This document shows, one piece after another, positions 31,771-41,853 of a stretch of 64,000 bases of DNA. Position 1 is the first letter of the stretch, and each line of letters opens with the position of its first letter. Location: the NCBI GenBank assembly GCA_009829735.1, contig CM020618.1, positions 33,890,894-33,954,893 of the forward strand. Reading direction: 5' to 3'. The notes beneath the pieces were generated by a model. It did not search any database, was not told the DNA's origin, and saw nothing but the letters and a program-made list of their open reading frames with translations. The position numbers and the translations under genes were made by a program. The DNA comes from Pyropia yezoensis (lineage: Eukaryota > Rhodophyta > Bangiophyceae > Bangiales > Bangiaceae).

Positions 31771-33110
31771 GGTGGTCGTCGGGCACAGCAGGTCTGTCGA
31801 CGGCGGGGGATGGGGGAGAGGAGGTCGGGGGGGGGGGGACAGGGGCCGTCAGGGGAGCGGCGAGCAAAGGGGGGCGGTTGTGGGCGCGGCGTGGGTGGCC
31901 GAGTCGAGGTTGCTGTGGGGTGAAGGGAGGGCGAGCGGCGGGATCAACATCAACAGTTTTTAAGTGAGCGAGTACAAAAAGAAAAGTTTTCAGGGAAGAG
32001 TGAGCGAGTACACAAAATGTGTCAGTGTGCAATTGACAAGATTTCAAGGGGGAAAAGGGACACTGGACGCTGGCGGCAGAGCCCCCCCGGGCTGCTTCCT
32101 GCCCGACGCGGCGTAGACATGGAACACGTACGGTACGTTCGTATGGATGTACATACAGTACAGTACATACATGCAGTGCATTCAAACCTGCCAGCGTCAA
32201 TAGCTGTTCCTTGCGCTTGCGGGTGCTCACCAGCTGCCACACCGTCGCGGACAAAGCCAACGCGTACTCTTCAAGACCCAGGCAGGCAGGTCGGCAACGA
32301 CTGCAGGGAAGGACGCGGGCGGCGACAATACGTAGGGGGGGGGGGTGGTTCACCTGCAACCGTAAATGTACTGACCCGTGCAGACGGGTGCGCCTACACC
32401 CCGGGCGGCCCTGACCCGTGCAGACGGGTGTGCCTGCACCCCGGGCGGCCGGCCAACCAGCGGGCGGCGCCACGGCCAAGCGGAACGGCGGGGGCGTGCC
32501 AGCCCCGCGCGACGCCCCTCCCCGCCTGTCGGGTTTCCCTCCAGGTCCACCTACAACCACACTGAGCTTTAGACATCCTAGGCGAGGTCCCCCACATTGT
32601 GCCAGACAAGACGCTCACGACGCATGGACAGCGGGCCTGTCGACCGAAATGGCCACCCACCCTCCGTCGCGGGTCACCAGCTGGCGCTCCACCCAAGGCG
32701 GAGATCACGCAGGCCGCGGCAGGGAAACCAGCGGCACGGCTGGAGAGGGCCACTCGCTGGCGGGGGGCGCGGGAAAAGGCGAGCACCGCGGCGGGAGCGG
32801 CTAGCAGACGCTAGCGTGGGCAGCGACGAGGCGGTGGGGGGAGAGGCTTGGTCGATGATTAGGCAGCCCCTTACGGACTTGGCCAGCTCGCCAGGGTTCA
32901 CGGGCATGCTGCCGGCTGTCGTGCGCGCCATCACCTCGTTAGAGAGAACGGCCGTGTCGCGGAGAGGGGCAAACCAGATGGACAGCCGTGCTCACCAGAG
33001 AGTGCTCCGCTTGGGCTGCTCTCATAGGTGCCGCGCGCCTCCATGTCTCCACCGGTCGCCCACGCTCCACCCTCCCACTCCACCCCCCCCCCTCAGGACA
33101 CACGCCCGCA
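31771..33110. other. Intergenic region between MIF-like and CNOT9 genes
   Basis: No supportable gene. Around 32830-33000 both strands have a coding-like frame (a plus frame with LTDLASSPGFTGMLPAVV and a minus frame with LSIWFAPLRDTAVLSNEV). I cannot tell which, if either, is real. The CNOT9 3' UTR would cover part of this. Confidence 0.4.
32371..32450. repeat. 40-bp tandem repeat, two copies
   Basis: Units 32371-32410 and 32411-32450 both begin CTGACCCGTGCAGACGGGTG and end CCCCGGGCGGCC, differing at two positions. Confidence 0.95.
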
Positions 33111-34549
33111 TCACTGACCAGGGGCGGGCAGCGACGCGAGCGGCGCGTTGTCCACGTCGAGTGCATAGAGGAGGGTAACCAGCCACCGCTTGGTGGTAGG
33201 GTCCTCATCCAGAATCTTGGCAAACGTCCCGTTTTGCAGCGCTTTGGGCAGGCACCCCCGCAGCGCCTCCCGCGCGCGTTGGTTGTCCGACAGCCGCAGG
33301 TAGCAGCGGATGACATGCTTCAACAGTCGCGGCGACGGCGCCTGGACAAGCGCCTTCACCATGTTGGACAGCACGTTGGAAACGGCGTAGAAGCGCTCGG
33401 CAGCGGCGCAAATGTAAGCCAGGCCGTTGGCGTCCAACAAGATCTTTTGGACCACAAATGTGGCCACCGTCTTGGACAGCTCGGACCCCGTTTCCATGAT
33501 ACGCAAGCATAAGGGAATGATTTCCGTCTGCAGGAGGAAGTTGATCACGTCGGGGTCATCCATCTTGACCAACGCACCAATCACGCCCAGGGACGTCAGG
33601 CGAAGGTACTCAAACGGCCGCGTCTTGGACACCGTGTTGAGGAACGGATAGAGGAAGAGGGGAATGTGGGCAGCCAGGAAGAGCGACCGTGTGTCGGGGT
33701 GGCTCGCTACGCATTGCAACAAGGCAAGGGAATTGCACACCCGGTTACTCGCATGAGCGGTCAGGGCGGGCGGCCACAGCAGGGGGTAGATGGAAATGAT
33801 TTCCTGCAGGAGGGCTGCCACAGTGCCAAAAGAGGTCCACAGGATGGGCGCCAGGTCGGCACTCGCTTCCCGCTTCTTGCTCAGCTCCAACAGAGCGCTC
33901 TCTCGCTGCGGAAGAGTAAGTTCAGGGGGACAGGGGAGGGGAACATAGCAGTCATAGGGAATTGGGGGTACAGGGGAATGGAGAGAAAAAAGTGCGCAAG
34001 ACGACAACGGTAACGGTTGGGGAGTGCGACAAATAGCGCGACAAACAGCAACACCAGAGGCACCGGTCAGCACAATCAGCAAAGGTACCCAAAAAAGATG
34101 GGCCACCCCCTAGCACACACACACACTCCCTGACGCTGGGACCCAAGGCTCGAGGCGCGTTGGAAGACAATGCCCATCCCTGGGTACCCTTAGTTCGCGG
34201 TATTGGCCGCGAGTGGCGCCGCCACAGCAACGCCCCACGCGTGGACGACATGCACCAGCGCCAAGAGAGTCCCACCACCACACTCCGCTCCATTCCAAAC
34301 GCCGCATGAAACCGGCAACAGCGCCCCTTGTACAGGCGCGCGGCGGGGCAGAGCTACAAGGGGGAATGCAGCGGCGCGCGACAGCGAGGGCTGCGATGGG
34401 GTGCCACCGGATGCGGCTACGGGGCGCAGGGGCCGTGGCAGGAGGTGACGGCCGCAGGAAACGACTGCAGCGGGTGGCAAGCGTACCTTGGTGGGATCTG
34501 TCAGCTCCATGACCAGCTGATGCACATGGCTGTCCTCCCCGCCCGACAT
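33111..34549 (-). CDS. CNOT9: CNOT9 / RCD1 / Caf40, CCR4-NOT subunit
   Basis: This is an armadillo-repeat subunit of the CCR4-NOT mRNA deadenylation complex. Two exons (34549-34487 and 33905-33111) give 285 residues. The 581-bp intron begins GTACGC and ends TTCCGCAG, and the join gives [17 protein letters not shown] as in the family. Nearly every conserved block is present: [40 protein letters not shown], the [10 protein letters not shown] block, [61 protein letters not shown] and TTKRWL. The ATG at 34549 has the strong context GCCACCATG. Most animal orthologues have a longer N-terminal lead, so this one is short but complete over the fold. Confidence 0.95.
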
Positions 34550-35195
34550 GGTGGCGCCTGCCTGGGCTGGAGCCACGGGACCAAAGAGTCAAGCAGGGTC
34601 TGTAATGAGCGGCCGTCTCTGCTGATGGCCCACCAGCGTGGTCGTTAACGGAGGAATAGAGGTACGTATGAGGGGACGCGGAACGATGAGTGTGAGGCGC
34701 GGATGCAGTTGATGACGAACAAGGTGCCGAATGCGTCCGCGCTTTTTGGTGTGCTGAGTCCTCCTTGAACAATTACGTTGTGAATTTCAGCGCCTTCATC
34801 GTCTCTCCGGTCACAGACCATGCAGACGATGCACCAATTTCACTGACCAGCGATGCGCCCTCGGCCGTCAAGATGGCTGCTGTGCTCGGGTGTTTCCGGG
34901 CATCGTCTCATCCGCCGTCGTCGGCCCGTCGTCTGCCTAGCACATCAACGAATATTCTCCCCCCGCAACCTACCCCTTCCTCTTTATGTCCCTGGTGTAC
35001 TGCTCTGCCCACTTCGCGGCTCTGACGCTGGCCGTGTTGGGCGCTGGCGGCGAACAGCCCGCCCACGACCACCGCCTTCCGCTTCCATCCTCACAACCAC
35101 TACCGCAAACGGGAGGACAGTCGTCAGGTCCGTGACCCTACGCGGCCCCTGCTGAGCAAGCTGTTGACCGACCGCGCACCTCGAGCAGCGCCACG
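34550..35195. promoter_or_regulatory. Divergent promoter region of CNOT9 and AKR1-like genes
   Basis: These 646 bp separate the outward-facing CNOT9 and palmitoyltransferase starts. No gene or clear TATA box is visible; both core promoters should lie here. Confidence 0.4.
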
Positions 35196-37244
35196 ATGCG
35201 GGAAGATCCCGACCCGCCACGCCAGTTGGCAGACGGCCTGGTCGGCGGCGACCTGGGTGGCTCTTCTCCCCCTCCTGGCAGCGGTAACAACTTTGGATAC
35301 AACGGCGGCGTGACCAACCCTCATTCAGCGACCGGGCCGGCTCCCCTCGCAGCCCCGCTTCCCCCCCCCGCTCCCGCCCCCCCCCCTCTCACCGACGCGG
35401 TCACTGTTTTCTTTGCAGCCGTCCGTAGCCGCTCCGTTCGCACCTTCTCCGCCGCCGCTCTGCGGCTGCCCACGACGCGCTTGATATCTGGTGTGCGAGA
35501 TGGGGCTGGCCACACGGCGGCCCACTGGGCGGCGCTGGATGGCTCGTCTATGCTCCTCGAGCTCCTCCTCCTGTCCGACCCCGCGGCGGTGGACACCCCG
35601 TCCGCGTCGACGGCCCAGGGTGGGCAGACGCCTCTCATGTGGGCCGCCGTCGGTGGCCGTCTGCAGGCGACATTGCTGTTGCTACGGGGGGGTGCCTCAG
35701 TGGGCGCCCGAGACGAGCGTGGTTACGACGCTACCGCGCATGCGGCTCAATATGGGCATGTGGCGGTTCTGTACGCGCTGCTGGGCGGGGGCGCCTCCCC
35801 GGCGGGCGTCGACGCAGATGGCCACACCCCCCTCCATTGGGCGGCGTACATGGGCCACCACGGGGCGGTCACGGCGCTGTGCCTCTTGGGGGGGGCGCTC
35901 CCCGACGTGCGCGACGGGCGTGGGATGACTCCGCTGTTGCGGGCTTCGGAACGGGGACACGCCTTGGCCGTACTGGCGCTTTTGGGCGCGGGTGCCGACC
36001 CGAACGGCGCCAACGCGGAGGGCGTATTGCCCCGCGTGTTGGCTGCTACCCGGGGGCATGAGCGGGTTGTGATGGCGTTTGACACGTGGGCATCTCTAGG
36101 CAGAGGGGGGGGGGCGCCTCTCGCCGGCGGCCGCGGCGATGGCACCGCCGGCACGGGCGGGTGGGCGTCAACTTTGGGCCAGCGGCGGCTGGCGGGGGTG
36201 CCCCTCCGCCAGCTACCCGTCGTGATTGGTTACTGGGTGGTGCTGGCCGCCTCGTTGGTCATCTATTTTGCGTGGGTCGTGCCGACGCTCGGTCGCACCA
36301 TTGGCCCCAGTGCACTCCACCCCGTGGCTGTCTTGGTCACGTCGGTGGCCAGCCTGGCCACAGGTGCGCGCACAACGTTTGGAGAGGCAGGCCTTCTCCC
36401 GCAGGGGACGCCCACCACCTTTCGACGGCGGCTCGAGCGGGCGCTTGCCGCGGCGTCGACCCCCCCCGCCGTTCGCGGAGGGGATACAGCGGACAGCCTA
36501 GCCGCCGATGCGCCCGCGACGACGCTCCTGTCGCCGTCGCGGTTCTGCTACACCTGCCTCGCTACACGGCCGCCTCGGTCCAAACACGACGCCTCGACGG
36601 ACCGGTGCATTGCCCGCTATGACCACTATTGCCCTTGGGTGGGGGGCCCGGTGGGGGCAGCCAACCACCGGTGGCTGCTGGCGTTTGGGGTGGCCACCTT
36701 CGCTGCCGAGGTGCTCTTCGTGACCGCTGCGGGCAAGGCGCTGTGGGTGGTCCACGTTGTTGGCAGCGGCGGCGCGCGGAGCGTCGATGGCGGCTGGGTC
36801 GCCGTCGCCGCCGTCTTGACAACGCTGCACACCCTCATCGGCGCGTTTGTGGCGGGCCTCCTCGCCACCCAGGCACAGCTGATTGGTCGCAACCTCACCA
36901 CTAACGAGGCCGTCGCGCGGGGGGCAGGGCGCCTCGCGACGGCGGCGCTGGTCGCGTCGCGGGTGGGGAGGGGGGGCGGCGCCGCCGCCGCAGCCGCCGT
37001 GCCCCCCCCCGACCGCGAGCCGCCTACGAATGTGTATGACCTGGGCTCCCGCCGTCGGAATTGCCTGGCCTTTTGGCGTGCTGACGATGGCGGAGTGACG
37101 GCGCTGCGGACGTCCCCGTCCGGTTCGGCGCTGGACGGATTGGGCAGCTCGGCGGGCAGGACCGGTGGCGCGGTTGTGCTGTCGGGCATGGACGGCGGGC
37201 GTGGGGAGGAGGGGACAGATGAAATTACGCCGCTAGCCACGTGA
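35196..37244 (+). CDS. Ankyrin-repeat palmitoyltransferase, Akr1 type (DHYC)
   Basis: This is a 682-residue S-acyltransferase that would add palmitate to Cys residues of membrane-associated proteins, probably at Golgi or endosomal membranes. Residues about 100-310 hold five to six ankyrin repeats (GHTAAHWAA, GQTPLMWAA, GYDATAHAAQYGH, GHTPLHWAAYMGH, GMTPLLRASERGH). Hydrophobic spans near 345-395 and 495-575 fit the four-helix layout. The zinc-finger/catalytic domain reads CYTC..RPPRSK, then ARYDHYCPWVGG at about 474, VGAANH and a following helix. The active motif is DHYC (Cys479) rather than DHHC, and the H-C-x2-C part of the finger is missing, both as in yeast Akr1. A TTxE-like NLTTNE motif follows. 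It is a single exon. Confidence 0.9.
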   Translation: MREDPDPPRQLADGLVGGDLGGSSPPPGSGNNFGYNGGVTNPHSATGPAPLAAPLPPPAPAPPPLTDAVTVFFAAVRSRSVRTFSAAALRLPTTRLISGVRDGAGHTAAHWAALDGSSMLLELLLLSDPAAVDTPSASTAQGGQTPLMWAAVGGRLQATLLLLRGGASVGARDERGYDATAHAAQYGHVAVLYALLGGGASPAGVDADGHTPLHWAAYMGHHGAVTALCLLGGALPDVRDGRGMTPLLRASERGHALAVLALLGAGADPNGANAEGVLPRVLAATRGHERVVMAFDTWASLGRGGGAPLAGGRGDGTAGTGGWASTLGQRRLAGVPLRQLPVVIGYWVVLAASLVIYFAWVVPTLGRTIGPSALHPVAVLVTSVASLATGARTTFGEAGLLPQGTPTTFRRRLERALAAASTPPAVRGGDTADSLAADAPATTLLSPSRFCYTCLATRPPRSKHDASTDRCIARYDHYCPWVGGPVGAANHRWLLAFGVATFAAEVLFVTAAGKALWVVHVVGSGGARSVDGGWVAVAAVLTTLHTLIGAFVAGLLATQAQLIGRNLTTNEAVARGAGRLATAALVASRVGRGGGAAAAAAVPPPDREPPTNVYDLGSRRRNCLAFWRADDGGVTALRTSPSGSALDGLGSSAGRTGGAVVLSGMDGGRGEEGTDEITPLAT

Positions 37245-38017
37245 GGGGGGGTGAGGTGCTAAGGCCGCACATTCGGTGGGAGGGAGAGGAGGGGGAGGAG
37301 GGGAGAGGGGTTCGCTGCCCCCCTGGCCGTTCTGCCCGCCAGCCGCCGCCGATACTCCATCTGCCAGCCGCGACGGCATCGATGGGAGTGCTCTTCCCTC
37401 TGCCCTGCCTGCCTCTGGCGATAGCGAAGGCCTATCAACGGTCATCCCTTCCCCCACGTCCCCGCGTGTACGGCGACGTGTGTTCTCCACTCCCGGACCG
37501 CGGGTACGGCGGTGCTTACTGGCCAGACCCTGGAGTCTTTTTTTTTTTATGGGCCGACTTTTCGGGCGTTGAAGAGTTCTTTCGTAGCATTGCACGACAT
37601 ACCTACCAGGAGGTGCATGAGCTGTGAGCTGGGCTTTTGTGTGCTGGGCTCTTGTTTGGTACATGACTTGTCGAGGGAATCGGCGCTCCACCGTTCATAG
37701 GATGAGCATAGACCTCTACTGCGGCCGCAGAGTATGACTGTGAGGAGCCGAGAGTCTGTGGCAGGTTGCTTCGCCAGATTGAGATTGGGCGTGATCCCGG
37801 CTTTCAGCCTGACTGCGCTTCATGCGGCCAACTGCTCTGGACCATTGACCTCTCATATTTAGTTTTTAAGTACGCATTCAGGCATGGGAAACGTGGCCGC
37901 CGGGATCCACGCAGGCAGTCTCCCCGCGGGAAGAGCTTCGGTGCACCCCTCCTCCCGCTGCAGTCCGCCTCGTACGCCACCGTGCGTGCCCCTTCCTCGC
38001 CCGCGTCCGCCCCCACC
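37245..38017. other. Intergenic region, no gene seen
   Basis: 3' flank of the palmitoyltransferase gene and 5' flank of the WD40 gene. A T run of ten lies near 37540. The WD40 ORF stays open back to 37766, but that lead is unlike the rest of the protein. Confidence 0.5.
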
Positions 38018-39985
38018 ATGCCCCCCCCCCTGTACCGCCCCCCTGCCCCCCACGACTGGAAGCTCATCCAAGTCGAAGTCGGGCAACTTATCAAGTCCAC
38101 TGCCGCGGGGCTCTCCCACGAGCGCGCCAGCGACCGCCTCGGCACCGTGCCATGGGCGTTCGTGGCCACCCCCGCCGCCGCGTCGGCCGCGTCAGCGGCA
38201 GACGCGGCACTACCCCCCCCGGTGGTGCCGACGTTGGCAGCGAATAACGCCTCCCTCCCTTCTTCGCAGGGGAGCCCCTCCCCGCCTCTCCGCGCCCCCC
38301 CGCGCGCACCCCGACCGCGGGTGCGGCCGCCGACGCGGATCGCGGTCAGCGGCTCGTCGGCGCTCTCCGAGCTGTTTGTTCTTGAACCAGCCGCCGCGCC
38401 CGCGCGGCCGGCGCAGGCGGCGGCTGCGGTGGCTAACGGACATGCTCCGCCCGACGCGGGGGGGGCGAATGGTGATCCGGCCTCTTCGGGCTCTCCTGCC
38501 GGTGGTGGGGGTGGTGGGGATGGCAGCGGTGGTGGTGGTGCGGGCTACCCCGACGACCTCCCGTCCATGACGCGGCTGGGCCGGCTGTCGCTTTTTGCCG
38601 TTGCGCCCGACGAGCGGGTGTCTGCCCCAGTCGTGACCGCCGTTGCCGCGGCCGCAGCCAACTCGCCGACGGCGCTCGTCGGCCTCGCGTCGGGGGCGGT
38701 GGCGCACGTGGAGGTGCGGACGGCGCACCTCGGGTCCATGGTCTTTGCTCATCGTCCGTCGCGGGAGGAGGCGCGGCAGATGTCGACCGCCTCGTTGCTG
38801 GGGCTGTTTTGTGTGCCACCGCAGGGCTCGGCCGCCGCGACCGCCGCGACCGCCACCGGCGTTGCCGCTGCTGGCGGTAGCCCGGTCCCTTTGGCGGCGG
38901 GCATCTCGGATGGCGGCGGCAACGGCGACGCAGTGACGGCGCTGGTGGGCATTGGTGGCAGCGCGTTTGCGTCTGGTCATCGGTCTGGGGCGGTGCGGCT
39001 GTGGTCAGGGGCGTACGCAGCGGCGCCGCCTGTGGGGTCCGCGGGCGTGTGGCACCGGGTGCACCGAGCTGTCGCGACTGATGGTGTCGCTGGGCGGGTG
39101 TACCAGTCGAGCCCCGTGCGGACCGCGGCGGCGCTGTCGTCAGCGGTCATGTGTCTGACGGCTGTGGCATGGCCACTGGGGGCTGGTACGACGGCCATCC
39201 TCCTCGCCGCCGGCACTGAGGACGGCACGCTGGTCGTGCTGCACCCCGAGCGACCCGACGTGTCGCCGCTGCTGCTGCACGGCAGTGACTGTGGGCCAGT
39301 GTCGGCAGTGGTGTTTTGTGGCGACGCTTCTGGTGTGCCGACTGAGGATGTGACGGTGGCAAGCGGTGGTGAAGACGACATGGTGCATGTGCACGTGGTG
39401 CCTGCGCCGCGGCTGCTGCCTCCCCCATTAGGGGCGGCACCGCTGGTGTCGTTGCCCTCTCTAGGCCGCCGCCGGGAGCCGAGGCGCCACTCCCTGGCCG
39501 GCCATGCCGGGTTTGTGACAGGCCTCGCTTGGTACCCGCCCGCCGCGGCGCTGCTGTCGTCGGGCCTGGACGGAGCGCTCCTCGCTTGGCATCGTGCACC
39601 GTGTGCAGGGGGGGCTCCCGCTGAGTGGGTGCCCACACCAACAGTGCTACCGCTACCCTCCCTTGGGCCCCTCCTTTCCGTAGCGGTGGTTCCCCGGGCG
39701 GAAGGAGACGGTGGCATCACGGCCCCGACCACCGCCGCCGCCAGGCCTGGGGCATCACCGCTGACGCTGGCGGCGTCGCAGCTGCCGTTGCCTTCACCAG
39801 CCTGTCCCGACCCACCGCCCCCCTCACCGGCAGAGCTGTACGTGGCATCCGTGTTTGATGACGTCGGCCGAGTCAACCTCCACCGATTTGCTGTTGAGAC
39901 AGCGCTGCGGCCATTACAGCCTCCGGATCCTGCTACACAGGACGTGCTGATGGTACCAGAGGCAGACGCCGTTCCCCCAGAATGA
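38018..39985 (+). CDS. WD40-repeat protein, function unknown
   Basis: A single-exon protein of 655 residues if it starts at 38018 (CCACCATGC). An N-terminal segment (HDWKLIQVEVGQLIKS) is followed by an Ala/Pro/Gly-rich disordered region to about 200. Degenerate WD40 blades then appear: ALVGLASGAVAHVEV, AFASGHRSGAVRLWSG, LLAAGTEDGTLVVLHP, VASGGEDDMVHVHVV, and the clearest one, LAGHAGFVTGLAWYPPAAAL with LDGALLAWHRA. A final YVASVFDDVGRVNLHRF may close the propeller. WD40 proteins are scaffolds, so the partner cannot be named from sequence. I could not match it to a specific subfamily. Confidence 0.7.
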   Translation: MPPPLYRPPAPHDWKLIQVEVGQLIKSTAAGLSHERASDRLGTVPWAFVATPAAASAASAADAALPPPVVPTLAANNASLPSSQGSPSPPLRAPPRAPRPRVRPPTRIAVSGSSALSELFVLEPAAAPARPAQAAAAVANGHAPPDAGGANGDPASSGSPAGGGGGGDGSGGGGAGYPDDLPSMTRLGRLSLFAVAPDERVSAPVVTAVAAAAANSPTALVGLASGAVAHVEVRTAHLGSMVFAHRPSREEARQMSTASLLGLFCVPPQGSAAATAATATGVAAAGGSPVPLAAGISDGGGNGDAVTALVGIGGSAFASGHRSGAVRLWSGAYAAAPPVGSAGVWHRVHRAVATDGVAGRVYQSSPVRTAAALSSAVMCLTAVAWPLGAGTTAILLAAGTEDGTLVVLHPERPDVSPLLLHGSDCGPVSAVVFCGDASGVPTEDVTVASGGEDDMVHVHVVPAPRLLPPPLGAAPLVSLPSLGRRREPRRHSLAGHAGFVTGLAWYPPAAALLSSGLDGALLAWHRAPCAGGAPAEWVPTPTVLPLPSLGPLLSVAVVPRAEGDGGITAPTTAAARPGASPLTLAASQLPLPSPACPDPPPPSPAELYVASVFDDVGRVNLHRFAVETALRPLQPPDPATQDVLMVPEADAVPPE

Positions 39986-41853
39986 CCGGAGAACAACCGC
40001 CTGGATGAAGGGGGCAAGGGACCACCTCACCGGCCTGACGGGAGTAAGGAGTATGGGCGTGTCTTCTTTTCTCTGGTGTGTTCAGCCGCCTGCTGGGCCC
40101 GCGTGTACCGTATTGGGTGCCGATGTATTTCTACGTTGCCGTCATCGTTGGGGTAAGCAGTGTCTCGCTTGATGTGTCCTCGACTGCCGCCACCGATAGG
40201 CCGGCCGCCGTGTCTCTGTGTGTTGCGCCCGTGGCTTTTGGAGGGCGACCGCGTATCTGGCTGGTCTTCAAGACAATCGGCGGGACGGGGAGCTTGGCGT
40301 CACGCGGCCGTGCGGTCGTCCACGTGGCCTCTGGCAGTCCGTCGGCGACGAGCCTCAGGTAGTGGCTGCTCCCCAGGCCAGTCGCTCTCCTACCGCCGTC
40401 CGCTTGACGGTGATGCCACCGACATATGCGCGACGATTCATAGCGGGGGGACGTGCTTGCCACGACCGGCGGGGCTGTCCCGGTCTGCTGCGTACGTGTG
40501 CCGCCACATCTGGGGGAAGGACCCTGCTGCCGTGGATTGCGTCCCTCTCCTGAATGGCGTGGGGGCGGATAGGGGGGGGAGGTGGGTGGGTGCTGGGCTC
40601 CAGAGATGCATAAACGCGGGACCGTGCGTGTAGTGGGTCCTTGTTCTGCCTTGGGTCGCCCCTTTCCATGCTGCAACGACCCCATCCTCCCCCCTTATGC
40701 TGCAACAACTCCACCCTCCCCCCTTACTCTTCAACAACCCCACCCTACGTTGGTACCCAGAGCGCTTTGCGCGTCGCACCGACGTGTGGGCGGTTTGTGG
40801 CGCGACATTCGCCCCGTGGTCGGGCAGGCGGCCCTCCCATCCGTGCGGCGACTGGCGGGCCGCCGATGGCGGGGCGGCGGCTGGTGGCGGCCTCTTGTAT
40901 TTGTCTTCTTTCGGTGGCGGGCGAGGCGGGAAGCGAGTGGTCGGAGGCGTACGCGGGCAGGAAGAATATATAGAGGGGGGGGGGGGGGGGGAAGCGGCCA
41001 GGGAGCGGTGTGCGCGTCCTTGTCGCCGCCGCTGCCGCCGGTGACAACCCTCCACTACCAAGTCCCCGGCACGGCCCGCCGTCGGGAGCACGCAGGCCGA
41101 CGGGCGCACGCCGGTGCCCACCGGCGGGTCACGTGCGCCGCTGGCAGGCGACACGGCGGCCGCCACCGCCGGCCGCATCCCGGGGGGGGGGAGACCCAGC
41201 GGCGGCGGCGGCGGCGGCCGTGGCGTCGTCCACGGCCGAGTTTCCCTCAAGAGTCGGCGGAGGCGGCGGCGATCCCCTGCAATCCTCCCCCTACCCTCCG
41301 CCGCCGTGCGCTGCCGGCGCACACACCGACCACTGGTACCGACCTTCCAGTTCAAACCCACCCGCGGCCCCCCTCCACCCCCTCCGCCCTCTCCCCCCGC
41401 CGATTTCATCAACACACGTACGCGGTGCCATTGGGCGCCCACGGCGCACGACAAAAGTACCTGCAGGGGTATGTCGGTGAGCGAGAGGAGCGGGGGAAAC
41501 GAGAAGGAGTGGGGAAGCGGAAGGGGGAGACGGCACACCCGGGGTTGCGGCGCACGGCGAGGACAAACAACAAACCACAAAAACGTCGGCACATGGGCGC
41601 GTCAGTCAAAGCGCGCACCGCCATCGCGAGAGAGGGTACGGCGAGAGTCGCGAGACCACGACCACGAGGCCACCTCCGCGAGGCCACCTCCGCGAGGCCA
41701 CCTCCGCGAGGCCACCTTCGCGAGGCCACCGTCGCGAGGCGGCCATCGCACGGCCGCGTTGCAGTTGCAGCAGCCGTGACAGATGCGGTGGCCGGCGGCC
41801 CCGCTCCTCCCCCTCCCCCCCCCAGCCTCCAACGGCACTCACGTTCCTCCTGG
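39986..41853. other. Intergenic region with short tandem repeats
   Basis: No gene is supported; the very long plus-strand ORF that starts at 40582 is antisense to the fucosyltransferase-like gene and compositional. A roughly 28-bp repeat (CTGCAACGACCCCATCCTCC type) occurs three times at about 40668-40745. Confidence 0.5.
41672..41741. repeat. 15-bp tandem repeat, about five copies
   Basis: The unit GAGGCCACCTCCGC plus one base repeats without frame change, with the last copies diverging (CACCTTCGC, CACCGTCGC). Confidence 0.9.
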
